Source: Owenia fusiformis (lineage: Eukaryota > Annelida > Polychaeta > Sabellida > Oweniidae). From it: a DNA stretch of 30,912 nucleotides. The stretch is from the NCBI GenBank assembly GCA_903813345.2, contig CAIIXF020000094.1, positions 1 to 30,912 on the forward strand, in the 5' to 3' direction. The stretch's first letter is position 1, and each line of letters begins with the position of its first letter. This document shows positions 19,146 through 29,820 of this stretch, piece after piece. Made by a program: the position numbers and the translations under genes. The notes under the pieces were generated by a model that was not told where the DNA came from, searched no databases, and worked only from the letters and a program-made list of their open reading frames with translations.

Positions 19146-19690
19146 GTCCTATCTGTTTTCTTATTTTTTACTCTGAGTTCGTTGGGGTTACTAAAAGGTC
19201 GTTGGGTATTACACGGAGACAAAAACAAAACTCATCTATTACCATTCGCGCTTTTAATAGCCTCTCTGATGTAATTGTGATTAACTAATAGATGGCGTCG
19301 ACGCTGTTCAACATACTCTATCTCGTCAAAATGCACAACACGCAACATTTGAAAAATATAAACAACACATTTGTGAAAATAATATAAATGACAATTACAT
19401 TTTGGAAAATATAAAAGAATGACGTGAGCAGTTTCACGCAGTTGCGATTATCGACTATAAAAGTACCGTTAATAAAAAAAACTTGTTATAAGATGTAAAT
19501 TCTACGTTCCTTACATCTTCATTGATCTCTTGCATTGAATGGTAACTTGTGCAAATTATTGTATGCTTGAATCGATCCCGTTGAATTAACACAAATGAGA
19601 CGCACATCCCCACAACAGCGCATTTTAATATAAACAGCTAACGGTCTCTGGCCAGCTCACACACTGTGGTCATCCTCGCAAATTAATATT
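19146..19690. other. Non-coding stretch
   Basis: AT-rich with no supported gene. The right end of this stretch and the following kilobase become richer in CpG, consistent with approach to a promoter. Confidence 0.35.
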
Positions 19691-19695
19691 CACAC

Positions 19696-19707
19696 TGCGC
19701 ATGCGTA
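19696..19707. promoter_or_regulatory. NRF-1-like palindrome TGCGCATGCGTA
   Basis: Matches the (T/C)GCGCA(T/C)GCGC(A/G) consensus at all but one position. Such sites are common in animal housekeeping promoters. It lies ~820 bp upstream of the candidate first exon at 20527. Role inferred only. Confidence 0.35.
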
Positions 19708-19765
19708 ATACAAATAATGAAAATCGTTTTTTACAAGTCGCATAAAAAATGTATACATTGTAATC

Positions 19766-20050
19766 TGACTGGACATTCGGACAGCGGTCTCGGAGAAAGC
19801 AGTTGTGGCATTCAGAGCGTTCACCTTATATGCGTTTAACCGAAGAAATTGGGACTATACACCGTACGAAGTTGAAATCGATATAACTACTTACCGTTTG
19901 GACGGAAATACTTTAGAATTTCTATTTGGAGACTGGTTGTTGACTCCACGGTGTGTATATGTACAATATACTAGATCAATTGGAGAAGATGTAACCGTCC
20001 TTTACATACAAACACAACTGGGCACCAAGCAAGACTCAGTAACTTTCTGA
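19766..20050 (+). CDS. Unrecognised reading frame, possible exon
   Basis: An open frame reads DIRTAVSEKAVVAFRAFTLY, then NRRNWDYTPYEVEIDITTYR, then LEFLFGDWLLTPRCVYVQYT, ending TKQDSVTF and TGA. The composition is protein-like and mixed, unlike most AT-rich chance frames here. It lacks an in-frame ATG near its start and has no clear acceptor. I recognise no family. It could be a terminal exon, part of an old transposon, or chance; it lies ~480 bp before the next candidate exon. Confidence 0.2.
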
Positions 20051-20526
20051 ACCAGTTGTCTGCATTTGGACAGAATGGAAGCGCATAAGTCATGACCGAC
20101 CGAGTATCGATTGATTAACTGAATGACCGTATCAATTCAGATCATATTGACATTAAGCAAAATGCTACATTATTTGGAGTTGTAAATCTAACTAATAGCA
20201 CTTGATTGATTAAACGGTAAATAAACAATAATCGCCGTTTGATACAAATAGACAATGATGCGAGCGTACATCAATTTCGTTAACAATTCAAAAGTTGGCG
20301 CGAATAAAACGCACTGACTCATTGTATAAGACATCCTAATAAATGAAGATAATAATACATTGTACCAACGAAACATATTTTGAACAGTTAAAACCATCAA
20401 AAACAGAATAAGACCACGGAAACTTTTAAACAGTGATTTCTGACGACTGGAGGCGTTCCTATCCGGCGTTCCTAGACAGCGAGTGCGTCAGACAGGAGGC
20501 TATCTTCCTGTAATACTTACTCCAAG

Positions 20527-20656
20527 ATGCATGGGATGCATGGCATGCAGGGGATGCAGGGAGTGCAATTTAACACTTCAATGTCCATGTCCCTTCCATT
20601 ATCAGCCATCATGGCAAAGGCAGAGGATGCGCTAGCAATTGACTATATTGTGACAG
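20527..20656 (+). CDS. Probable first coding exon of an unrecognised gene
   Basis: The ATG at 20527 has A at -3 (CCAAGATGC) and opens 43 codons plus one base, ending ATTGTGACAG|GTAAGTGA, a near-consensus donor in phase 1. The product starts MHGMHGMQGMQGVQF, a Met-Gly-rich repeat, then SMSMSLPLSAIMAKAEDALA and IDYIVT. Several downstream in-frame ATGs could also start it. There is no signal peptide or recognisable domain. Upstream, 20400-20526 is relatively CpG-rich and could be 5' UTR. No following + strand exon with a phase-1 acceptor was identified, so the gene probably continues in or beyond the right part of the window. The death-domain exons also need a phase-1 donor, but they are on the other strand. 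Confidence 0.5.
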
Positions 20657-22428
20657 GTAAGTGATATAGCCTATGTTAATAGGGCGGTAAAGGTACACGT
20701 TTTAAGGAGAATAGTACGTGAACGTGTAAAATTATGGTCATCTTGGGATTAATTAGTTCTCTATCCAAATCACTTGTCCTCTCAAGGCACCAGTCCTCCA
20801 TTCAAGGTTTTTACTTGCCTAATTGAGCACTAGCGTATTGGTAAAATAGTTGATTTAGATCCCTGGAAAAAATGAGAGGCGTATATTACGCCCGAGGCCA
20901 TAATAGTACACGTTTACGTACACGTTCTCATAAAACGCAAAATTACCTAACCCCGAGGTCTAGGTATACGCTGTAATGACATGAACAATTAGGAATCATA
21001 ATAGGAAATTTTGATTTTTTATTATAGTGTTGTGTTGTAGGTGATTACAGACCAGTACAAAAAAACATATAATTCAGCACCAGCGATGACTTACAGTACA
21101 AATACACATTTGGTATACTGTTAACTGATCTTGGAGTATCGTCTATAAACTAATTTATAATGTTGCGACTTTTGCTTCGTGAATGTAAATAATGTAAATA
21201 AAACCTGGCGCTAAATTTCCACCACTTTCCACCACTAGTATAAGATGCCGCGTGGTAATGGACAGTGCAATGTCCAATAAGAGATTGCAGTTAACTAAAC
21301 GCTTAAACCTAATTGTGCTAAAGTAAATAGTAAATAAAAATGACCTGGATAGATGCACAAATAAAACAATATGTACATATATTCGTACTTATTTGGTATT
21401 ACAAATTGCAAATGGTATTACAAATAGATAGCATCATTTTCAAAGCACAGTACATAATGCAACGTACATGGTAGCGCGGAAACATGTTTCCACTAAATTT
21501 ACAAACGCAGAGGTCCAAACATAAGTATTATGCGACATTATATTTTAAGGGTCATCGAAAGTCAAATTTCAAATGTTATATATTTATCATAAATTAGTGT
21601 CACGCATATTTCACTGAATCAATCAATTAAATGTTGTATATTCATTTAACATGTAGCTGAGTATTTGAGTATGTTCCTTTGCAATATGAGCGCCTTTGAA
21701 ATGATCTGTAGTTGGTCAGATATTACCTGAGAATTCTAATTTAATCTTAACTTTAAACCACTTGGTTTATATTTCGTGAATCATATTGAAGAATTTGATA
21801 CAATATCTCTTCTATCTAGACATATGATATGATTAATATTCCCCACTATTCAAAACAACTAATGGGAAAATTTGTGGAAAGATAAAACTTAAAAGAACAT
21901 CAACAGAGCGTCTAAATGTATTTAAAGTAATGAGAAAAAATGAAATAAATAATACGTATCACTGGTTGTTTGGGACTGCATCTGACCGTCGCACGCCCCC
22001 CCCCCCCCCCCCCCGGTTTCACTCTTATTTCTGCAATTAGTTCATTTATACGTTTAAGTGGTCAAAAAGATTTTTATTGACGAGTAGGATTACTAAGGAA
22101 GCAAATTAAGACATTTGTTTCTGGATATGAAATGAGTGTAAAGAATGTGCTGCAAAATAAATGGTTCACCCTGAAAAATGAAAAAACAGAATACCCGAAA
22201 CAAAATGGGGTCGGAAATGAGTAGAAAATACAATTACAAAACCACAATTTTATTCAAAAAATATATATTTTTGCTAGCTACGTGAAAGGCTGTATGTGAA
22301 CAGCAAATGAACAAATGAACGAATTTTAGTGGAATTAATTGTCTCGATACGTTTCTGTAATTGTTCATCTTTCTCGACCATTCTGTATCAGCTTAAATAT
22401 AATTGCTATACGGATCTTAACATCTCCT
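20657..22428. other. Non-coding, probable intron, with a poly-C run
   Basis: Follows the donor at 20656. No further exon was recognised. It contains a run of 19 cytosines at 21996-22014 within otherwise AT-rich DNA. Confidence 0.45.
21996..22014 (+). repeat. Poly-C homopolymer, 19 bases
   Basis: Uninterrupted C19, preceded by GCACG and followed by GGTTTC. G-runs of this length on the opposite strand can form quadruplex structures and are prone to length error in assemblies. Confidence 0.9.
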
Positions 22429-22770
22429 GGGGCGGTGAATTCGTACGATCCGCGATCCGACCCGGATAAATTTCGTCATGGTAATGATGCATTGTGGGAT
22501 TAATCCAAGAATTAATCCAAAATTCGGTGAATTCATACGATCCTGGGATTAATCTCAGGATAAATCTCATTCCACCTCTTGAGGTGGATTACTTTTTGGA
22601 TAAATTTTATCCGAATTCCAATGCAAATTGGATAAATCTCGGGGATTCCCCCTCATAATCCTCGGATCAAACGAATTCACCAAATATTTATCGGATTAGT
22701 AATCCAAGATTTAGCCCAAAAGATAAAATTTATCCGGATTGGATTGGGGATCGTACGAATTCACGGCCCC
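22429..22770. mobile_element. Palindromic MITE, GGGGC(C)GTGAATTCGTACGATC ends
   Basis: The left end GGGGCGGTGAATTCGTACGA and right end TCGTACGAATTCACGGCCCC are inverted and bound 342 bp. The inside is built of repeated, self-complementary pieces: GTGAATTCATACGATCC, GGATTAATCC, GGATAAATTTTATCC, CCACCTCTTGAGGTGG and AACGAATTCACC. No coding potential. TIRs of GGGGC type recall PIF/Harbinger elements, but no TWA duplication is visible (flanks CCT and TGG). Confidence 0.8.
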
Positions 22771-23370
22771 TGGACTTCTTAATAATCACAACAATTTGTG
22801 TATAGAGCTTGTTTGTTTCAATCTTAAGAAAAAGCAAAAAAGTGGCCATCATGTATTTCTATATTAATTTATCCCGGATGACATTTATTACTTCGATCAT
22901 GTTAACTGGATTCAAGAAAGAATGTGCTGATTTCGATGGAGGTGAAATTGAAAAATACAAGTTTTGTACGTTCTATATACATTCTTGTGTGCCCATATAC
23001 ATCGTACATTAGACAAGGAACTTAAGCATATTCTGATATTGTACAATTAATATTGGGTTATAGCAGTAATAGGTTTTAATTTTGTCTCTTTCCTTCAATA
23101 ATATGACCCAAAAATATTGCTCTATACATCCGTATGTCATGTCACCAAACCCAGCTCAATTATTACAAAATAAGCAATCATGCTTTAACCAAATATATCA
23201 AGCATACATAGACTAGACTAGATAAAGATTTCCCAAAGTCTTATTTCTGTAACTTTTGAATATCCCTGTAGATGACAAGTAACAGTAACACTACATTTTC
23301 ATATTTATACATTTTAAAATTTAAAACATCAAACATGTTAAAGGTAAAGACAGAAGCGATATTGCTGCTA
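22771..23370. other. Non-coding stretch
   Basis: AT-rich; nothing supported. Confidence 0.4.
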
Positions 23371-23860
23371 ACACCCCAGTCACATTTCCTACGGCGACCT
23401 TGCGGTCTATCATTTCTGCGGTCAGTAACATTTCTACCCTCGCCGTGGAATTTCTGCGCTCTCATACTTTTGCAGTCACATTTCCCACGGCAGCCGCACG
23501 GTGAATTTTAAATTTCTGTTGATAAATAATACTTTTTTCATTTTATTTACATCGGGACAATTTATAAATGTTATTCATAGTGCTAGGATGTAATATCAAA
23601 TGAAAAGTGATCGTGAAACATTGACAAATAATGATTCAATCTTGTTAAGCCAGTTGATTTCTACGGGGACCTCAGAAATGAACAAATATTATAACTCCGA
23701 GTTATAATTTCTACGCCTTCCCTGCGGCCTGTAAAAATCTGCATTCGCCGTACGGAGGCCGCAAGGCGAGCGTAGTTTTTCTACGCTCGCCGCAGAAATT
23801 CACCGATTTAATTGATCTGCGGTCGACTTGCGGCCGCCGTGCGACAAACGTGCGACAAAC
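23371..23860. repeat. GC-richer patch of related TTTCTACGG/CAGAAATT motifs with a hairpin
   Basis: Blocks such as ATTTCCTACGGCGACC, ATTTCTGCGGTCAG, ATTTCTACCCTCGCCG, TTTCTACGCCTTCCC and CGCCGCAGAAATTCACC recur in both orientations. GGCGAGCGTAG and CTACGCTCGCC (about 23766-23792) form a hairpin with a short T-rich loop. The parts 23371-23515 and 23655-23840 are probably the two arms of a decayed foldback element. Short ORFs here are arginine/proline-rich artefacts. Confidence 0.5.
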
Positions 23861-23939
23861 ATCTTCAGTCATAATCTCTCTCAAACTGATTTCATAGCTA
23901 TTTTGAAAACAGGATTCCCAAATTAAACATAGGTGCAAA

Positions 23940-24199
23940 TTCCCAAATACTACTTCTCATTGTTAATTTTATCAAAGACAATAGCTAATTCCCTCCTTCT
24001 TATCCATCTCTAGTATCCTCTAGTCCCGTCACACTTGCCCTAGTCCAAGACCCTGCCTGCTCTGCCACTTATACTTCCACCTGCCCCCTATTCTTATATA
24101 ATGCCATTATGGCGATTTAAGAATTTACATGTTTGTGTATTGACATTTTTATGTATTCTATTGAAATTAATTTATTAATAAAAAAATACTCTGGTAAAA
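23940..24199 (+). other. Possible retroposed 3' end
   Basis: CTAGTCC-rich text, then TTTATGTATTCTATTGAAATTA, ending AATTTATTAATAAAAAAAT. This resembles a 3' UTR with an A-rich tail, possibly from a retroposon. No coding part was found. Confidence 0.25.
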
Positions 24200-24201
24200 T
24201 A

Positions 24202-25440
24202 CAGGGTGTTCAAAAAACCGCAACCCAAAGAAATCGCTATACCTTGGAAAATACTAATTCAATTATGTTCATATTTTCAGGAAAGAAAGAAGAGACTGTG
24301 TATGTATAGCTCCTGTTGTTAGTTAGTTGTAAAACATGATGTCCTGGACACTTTCTCAAAAGTTGTACTAGCAAAATACGAAAAACGTGAATGGAAAATC
24401 CCTATATCTTGGAAAATAATAATTCAATTATGTTCATTTTTTCAGGAAAAGAAAGAAGAAACATATCATGGAATACCCCCATGAGTTCGAAACATCTTGG
24501 GCCCTTATTATGACCAACATATAAGGGAGAGGATCCGCAACAGGATCGAGATGTCCAGCCGCTCTCTACATTAATGACAATAGGAGATGTCACCACTAAT
24601 GGCATCATCCTAGGATCAACTAAATATACTCTACCTGTCACATAAGAACTGACGATGGTTTGGGGAAACTTAGATACTAGACCATATCTCCCAGGTCCAA
24701 TCAACGAGACATCTAACCAATTGACACAGATTGCATGACCATGTGTGTTCATAATAGGTGATGTCTCAAGACATGGTCTAAGCCACCACTCCCACCACTA
24801 TGTATAGCTCCTGTTGTCAATAAGTTGTAAAACACGATGTCTTGGACACCTGCTCAAATGGTAGTTGTACTAGGAAAATATGAAAATGCAGTCAGAGGTG
24901 ACTGCCACAGCAATAAAACCAAATTACTTTCTAACCATATTGTTTTGGCACTTTAGATTCGGCACAAATTTTTCTCAATCAATGTGTGGTGAATTTGTGG
25001 AGTTTCATCAAAATCACTTCTGGGACTTTACAGTCATGGTCAAAATGACTTCTTAAGTCTGCCTGAACCAGGGCGTTTGACTGCGATTTAAAAGCATTTC
25101 GACCATGACTGTAATGTCCCTGAAGTGATTTTGATTTCACTCTACAGATTTACCATACAGTGAATGAAGATGATTTGTGCCAAATTTGAAGAGCCAAAAC
25201 ACTATCGTTCGGAAGTTATTTAGTTTTTGCGGTTGCAGTCACCCCTGACTGCGTTTTTCATATTTTCCTAGTACAATTGTCTTTTGAGCAGGTGTCTAAG
25301 GCATCATGTTTTACAACTAACCAATTACAGGAGCTATACATACACAGTCTCTTCTTTATTTCCTGAAAATATGAACATAATTGAACCAGTATTTTTCAAG
25401 ATATAGCGATTTCTTTGGGTTGCGTTTTTTTAACACCCTG
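24202..25440 (+). mobile_element. Tc1/mariner-type foldback element with duplicated left arm
   Basis: The ends CAGGGTGTTCAAAAAACCGC and (inverted) CAGGGTGTTAAAAAAACGCA are flanked by TA at 24200-24201 and 25441-25442. The right arm (about 25060-25440) pairs with 24396-24465 joined to 24799-25050. The centre lies near 25060, with inner blocks GCAGTCAGAGGTGACTGC and GCAGTCACCCCTGACTGC. The left arm is present a second time as a partial copy at 24202-24390. Between the two parts of the pairing left arm lies a 333-bp unique insert (24466-24798). No intact transposase is present. Confidence 0.8.
24466..24798. other. Unique insert in the left arm of the foldback
   Basis: This segment has no counterpart in the right arm. 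On the - strand a 116-codon frame crosses it (24752-24402; CVNWLDVSLIGPGRYGLVSK, then SSPLYVGHNKGPRCFELMGV), with no recognised family. A + strand frame is open in pieces (IGDVTTNGIILGSTKYTLPV). It may be what remains of the internal part of an autonomous element, or captured host DNA. Confidence 0.35.
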
Positions 25441-25442
25441 TA

Positions 25443-25700
25443 CTTCAAACTAGGTTGTTACTGTACTTAGAGGTGTAGATGATCCATACGGGAGTAAAGA
25501 CATGTACTGATGTTTTAGGGCTCCATGTGTCAAGACACTATCAAACGTTATTAATGTTCTGGGGAAGAGGGAATCCTTACGAGAGTAAAGTTTTCATGCT
25601 AGGTTGAGACTGTATTACTTTCATAAGGGATCCATATTGGGTAAACCACATTATATTGGAATTGTGTTATTACGGCGTCATGGATCAGTTAAACCTACAT
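25443..25700. other. Spacer between CAGGGTGTT elements
   Basis: Unique non-coding DNA; nothing recognised. Confidence 0.4.
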
Positions 25701-25701
25701 A

Positions 25702-25786
25702 CAGGGTGTTCAAAAAACAAACCAAATAAATCCCTATTTCTTGGAAAATACTAATTCAATTATGTTCATTTCTCAGGAAATAACCT
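25702..25786 (+). mobile_element. Solo left end of the CAGGGTGTT family
   Basis: CAGGGTGTTCAAAAAACAAA and the following CTTGGAAAATACTAATTCAA repeat the first ~85 bp of the element at 24202. A TA precedes it (25700-25701). The similarity ends near CTCAGGAAATA, and no right end follows in the window, so it is a truncated or solo arm. Confidence 0.75.
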
Positions 25787-26363
25787 TTTTTCGCCTCGAA
25801 AAGGCGATTGAAGGTCAAATCTTAAATCAAGTACTTGTATAAAGTCAGTGTAATGTAGATGGTTATGAAAAAAATAAGTCAGTCTAAACGGTATTTGTTA
25901 AGTTATTGGAAGTTGTGAGAATTTGTTACAGACGCCAACCGCCGATCGCCAACCAACAACCGCCGTCACAACAAAAAACGGAGACAATGTGTCACCATTT
26001 TGGTGGTGACACAAAAACCTTGAAATCTGAAAACCTCCAAAGTCGAACAATGAACACTCATATATGAAATATTGACCTGTTTAATCTGAACACTTTTCGC
26101 AAAAATATTACATATTTCTTACAAAATTGCTCACATATTTTCAATTTAACACTGGTTTGTTTTTATATCAAAACTTTTGAAAATACATCAAATTTTCTCC
26201 ATCTTGGTCTTTCTTACATGACTTAATTCATATTTTATTTGTAGAAATAGGATACGCTTCAGTCACCTTTTCTGTTATACACTAGTAACAGTCATAATAA
26301 ACAACACCGATACCAGACATCCTTAACTTGTTAATATATGCGCTCAAATCCCCCGCACTTGGC
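25787..26363. other. 3' flank of the second death-domain exon
   Basis: A perfect hairpin, GTGTCACCA/TGGTGGTGACAC, sits near 25988-26011. AATAAA on the - strand at 26239-26234, 125 bp past the death-domain stop, is a plausible poly(A) signal for that gene. Otherwise nothing seen. Confidence 0.45.
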
Positions 26364-26623
26364 TCAAACTCGATTAGCTAGATCAACTCTTCCTGCCCGC
26401 CTGAGAGCATCGGTCAGTACTTCTCTTTGGTTTACGTTTGATTCCTGTCTGTTTCTCCAGCTTACAAGCATGTTGAATCCCCAGGGTTCGGCATTATTTG
26501 GGTTACTCTGTTTGATGTTTTCCATTTCAGGTTTACTGATACCAAGTCGAGTGGCAACCTCTTCAGTTTTATTCCCCAATTCCTTGCCAATGTCGAGTAG
26601 CTCAGGATCGGTCAGTTCAATAT
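26364..26623 (-). CDS. Death-domain C-terminal exon (paralog of 1863-2176)
   Basis: Read leftward, the acceptor TTATCTTTCAAG ends at 26624 and the exon starts in phase 1 with AT, then 85 codons and a stop. The product starts IELTDPELLDIGKELGNKTE and continues EVATRLGISKPEMENIKQSN, PWGFNMLVSWRNRQ and VNQREVLTDALRRAGRVDLA. This is a full death domain that ends right after helix 6 (NRV, stop). It shares with the first exon the phase, the leading D/(x)-E/I start, the EN/DNIK-x-SN and W-x-x-RQ-x4-VNQ-x-EVL-x-DAL blocks and the RVDLA close. Both therefore derive from one ancestral exon, duplicated across more than 24 kb. Role inferred: adaptor or receptor tail for homotypic death-domain signalling. 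Upstream exons, at higher coordinates, were not identified. Confidence 0.82.
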
Positions 26624-27530
26624 CTTGAAAGATAATTTGCAAACAAAATTAAAACCTTTCAAAAGGAATAATCTGGCAATTGTCCATCATTTATAATATA
26701 TTCATGACTGTGCGAGTAGGTATATGTTGTTAACAGTTTCACCACCAGGTGGCTCGTTCTGGTCAGTTAGCATGGCGGTTATAGTAGAAAATTCCCTTTA
26801 AGTTAAAATACATCCGTTTTAGCGGTCCAATTTTCAAACGTATCTTATGTATCTAATAGTTATACAAATTAAAATATGTCCAGTAATAGAAAGTGTTATC
26901 TGTCCAATACAAGAAAATATATTTCACATTTTGTGATTTTGTAACATGCGGTCTATTGGGAATCAATCCGAATTAGACGTCACATTTTCAAAAACGATTA
27001 CATTTTCAAAGTTGATAAACAATTTTTGAAACCATATTTCTAGATGTACATTTCAAAAAAGGACATCACTTTTCTGACTGAATTTTGAATATTCAATGAC
27101 ATAAATCAAGATTATTTCTACTCGCATCTAGTCTATAAAGTTTCTCAACCAGTTAAATGCAGCAAGCCGTTCTTTAATTAAGAAATATAGACCGAAGACT
27201 AAGTATTATATTGACGAATAAAAACCATCGGGCTTCACTTGTAAATGTTTTCTGCAGGTTTGAAAGCGTTTGTGCCTATTCTCCATAGGTGAACGGCCGT
27301 GCATGATGTACATCCGGGAATCTGCATTGTATTGCTACATCTAGGGCTCTGTCCGGGGATTGCCATTGACCAATTTTGTCGAGAGATTGACAACAAGTTT
27401 AATAACGTTTTCTTTATTTTTTATGTATGGATTGGAATAAATGATGATAGAAACGAAAGGAAGCCACATCCGGAGCTTATTATGGCCAATATTACATTAG
27501 TGATCTAATTTTTTCAGACTGGTGTGACAG
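26624..27530. other. Non-coding stretch, likely intron of the death-domain gene
   Basis: Upstream of the acceptor on the - strand. No convincing exon. The short + strand open frame at 27299-27508 has no family and poor context. Confidence 0.4.
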
Positions 27531-27554
27531 TTTCACATGTCCATGCATATGCTA

Positions 27555-27740
27555 AATTATATCCGATAGACTTATTTTTCTAGGAATGTAGTCCTGGGTA
27601 AATAAGTCCAGGGACTTGCATACCTGTGAAAATAAGTCCGTCGGACATATTTTCCTTGGGACTGTATGGACTGTTTGTCCTCTGCCTAGGATGAGTAGTC
27701 CGAGGCGGACTTGTATTCCTGGATGCCTGTCAGAAATTTA
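27555..27740. repeat. Clustered AAGTCC/GGACTT inverted motifs
   Basis: Repeated AATAAGTCC, AGTCCTGG, GGACTT and AGTCCGAGGCGGACTT motifs in both orientations, which suggests the remains of a foldback element. Boundaries are uncertain. Confidence 0.45.
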
Positions 27741-27990
27741 AGTCCATGTTCATTTCACATCAATATGTCAACCTCTAAATTCAAGTTTTCATAAAATTAA
27801 CTATAAAAAATCCAACACATAAATATTGCATGTCATTTTTTTATTCACGGGCAAAATATGACAATACAATTTGAATAGCATAATTGGTTACCTACATGTA
27901 TAAAATGTCTGAAAATATCTCGGAATTCCAAAATTACTCACCACACTTTCAAATCAAATATGTGTTTGTTAATTGTTCACGCCTAATCAT

Positions 27991-28423
27991 CGACAACGTA
28001 CAGGGACAAAATATACCGTCGTACACTTTAAATGAACTATGTCACTATTAACTGATTTGAAACAAAAACTATGGTTTGACGAACGTCTTAAAAATCGAAT
28101 CTGAGGAATATATAAAGGATATCATGTTTAATTTCGTGTTTGTTTGCTTCAAAAGACTTTTAGCTTTCTGATTACGTTAAAAGATTCTCTTTTTCGTAGT
28201 AAATCTACCACAAAATTTATCGGTTGAAAATGTTGTTTTTCACATTTCCTTAGATAAATTTGTCCCTGGCGCCTGAGTGTGTCGATTATTTTTTATGAGA
28301 ATATGTTTCTCTAAACTACACAATTTAGGTCGGTTGAAGATTTAACAATTGCAAGTATTTTATTTTAGGCTACAATTTAAAAAAAATCACAAGTGAACGT
28401 TGTCATATCAATGTACGTTGTCC
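27991..28423 (+). mobile_element. Diverged MITE, CGTCACCGTACAG family (copy 3)
   Basis: Starts CGACAACGTACAGGGAC and ends TGTACGTTGTC. Internally it follows copy 1: AAACAAAAACTATGG, TTTAATTTCGTGTTTG, GTTGTTTTTCACATTTCC, GATTATTTTTTATGAGAATA, AAACTACACAATTTAG. It is older or from another subfamily, given the many substitutions, including coordinated changes in both ends (GTCACC to GACAAC). Confidence 0.7.
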
Positions 28424-28915
28424 CATTGAATTTACAGATCTCAATTCACAGTTAACCCTATTGCAGACAATGTATTTTTTATAACACTAATCGGTAGGGG
28501 GTCAGATGCATTTAAAACTGAAACTGTACCATTACAGTATTACTTCAACTTGATTGCACTGTTGAACCTCTGCACTTTCCAGATATACAAACGCATAAAC
28601 GGGATTTTAAAATTCATCTTTGACTAACTGTAGCTAGTATTGCGATCTCTCTATCAACTTCTAAAGATTATTAAAATTCATAAAATTATAATCTTAACAG
28701 AACGTAAACGTACAAACGCCAAATGATCAAGATGTTGAATCTAAAATAGCACTCAACAAGAAGTCAAAAATCATAATTACCTTATCTTTTACGACGTGTA
28801 TTTGGGATACTTGAACATGTTCGTTGATCATCACGTGATACTGATTAAAAACCTGAATGGATTTGAAACTAGAAAACAGCAACGCCAAAGCGTAGCAAAT
28901 CCAATCGAACAGCAC
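28424..28915. other. Non-coding stretch
   Basis: Nothing supported between the MITE copy and the hairpin satellite. Confidence 0.4.
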
Positions 28916-29030
28916 AAAAATGGCAACCATTTTCAAAATGGTTGCTCACTATAGCAAAAATTGTCATCAGAAAGTGTAATATGCTTTTAAGAAGGCACAT
29001 ATTAACTTTCAACAAAATTGTACACAAGTA

Positions 29031-29820
29031 CGAGGGGTGATCGGGAATTTCTGGACCATTGGCTCTATTTTTGCCATTTCTTATCCTTTCTTGGTGAATT
29101 GTTTCACACAATATAAGCAAAATATATTGGATCACACCACAAAGATTCCATTGTTCTATGACATCATTATCATATTATTCTTGTTATTATGGTAACTGGT
29201 GACGCAACAAGTAAAAGAAATACCAAAATTGAACAGTTATTTTATATGTTGTTAGGACACTGTATTCATCGCTGAATATGTGTTATACTGTAATAGGTTG
29301 TATTATTTTATTTAGTATATTCATAAATGCTCATAGTAACTGTCTCTATTCTTCCATCAATTTTAATCATTCGAGGTAGTTACTAGCATTTTGTAAGCAT
29401 TTGTTATGCCTTTTTACCCAGTCCTGAAAGACGTGGTAAAGACTGTCTTTGCCTACTTTGCAACATTGGTGTGTGGATTCTCGAATGATCTCATTACTGT
29501 CCTCAAATTGAATATCTCGTAATTTGTTCTTCACTGTGGGGTTAAGATAGAAATCTCAGCCAGTTAAGTCTAGGAAATACGGTGCGTGTGGTACATTAAC
29601 ACAACCGATGAAATCACTCACATTTTATAACGTGTCTTTCAGGACTTGGTGAAAAGGCACCGGTTACCATGGTAACTAAAATAATAGGATAATGATGTCA
29701 TAGAACAATGAAATCTTCATGGTGTGTTCCTATTTTGGGTTATATTGAGTGAAAAATCGCTAAGAATGGATATAAATTGCAAAAATAGAACCAACAGTCC
29801 AGAAATTCATGATCACTCGC
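29031..29820 (-). mobile_element. Internally deleted mariner element
   Basis: The left end CGAGGGGTGATCGGGAATTT and right end (inverted) GCGAGTGATCATGAATTTCT match, and the arms continue for ~170 bp (CATTGTTCTATGACATCATT and its inverse). The left flank has TA (29029-29030); the right one is degenerate. The - strand carries a mariner transposase C-terminal relic at about 29592-29376: PYFLDLTG-stop-DFYLNPTVKNKL, then FQDWVKRHNKCLQ. This matches the family pattern PPYSPDL-x3-DF-x-LF and F-x2-W-x2-R-x-x-KC. At 790 bp it is shorter than a full mariner (~1.3 kb) and inactive. Confidence 0.8.
29376..29592 (-). pseudogene. Mariner transposase C-terminal relic
   Basis: About 72 codons with one stop in the PDLAP-x-D region: the motif DL-x-G-stop-DFYL stands where the third catalytic Asp (DD34D type) lies. 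It then runs through LRDIQFEDSNEIIRESTHQC and YHVFQDWVKRHNKCLQNASN. The N-terminal DNA-binding and first two catalytic parts are deleted. Confidence 0.7.

Noticed and set aside
26338-26628. 96-codon + strand open frame
   Set aside because: Antisense shadow of the second death-domain exon.
27258-27288. 31-nt + strand micro-exon candidate (TTTTCTGCAG acceptor, ATAG|GTGAAC donor, phase 1)
   Set aside because: It would fit the phase-1 donor at 20656, but it is too short and isolated to support without transcript data.
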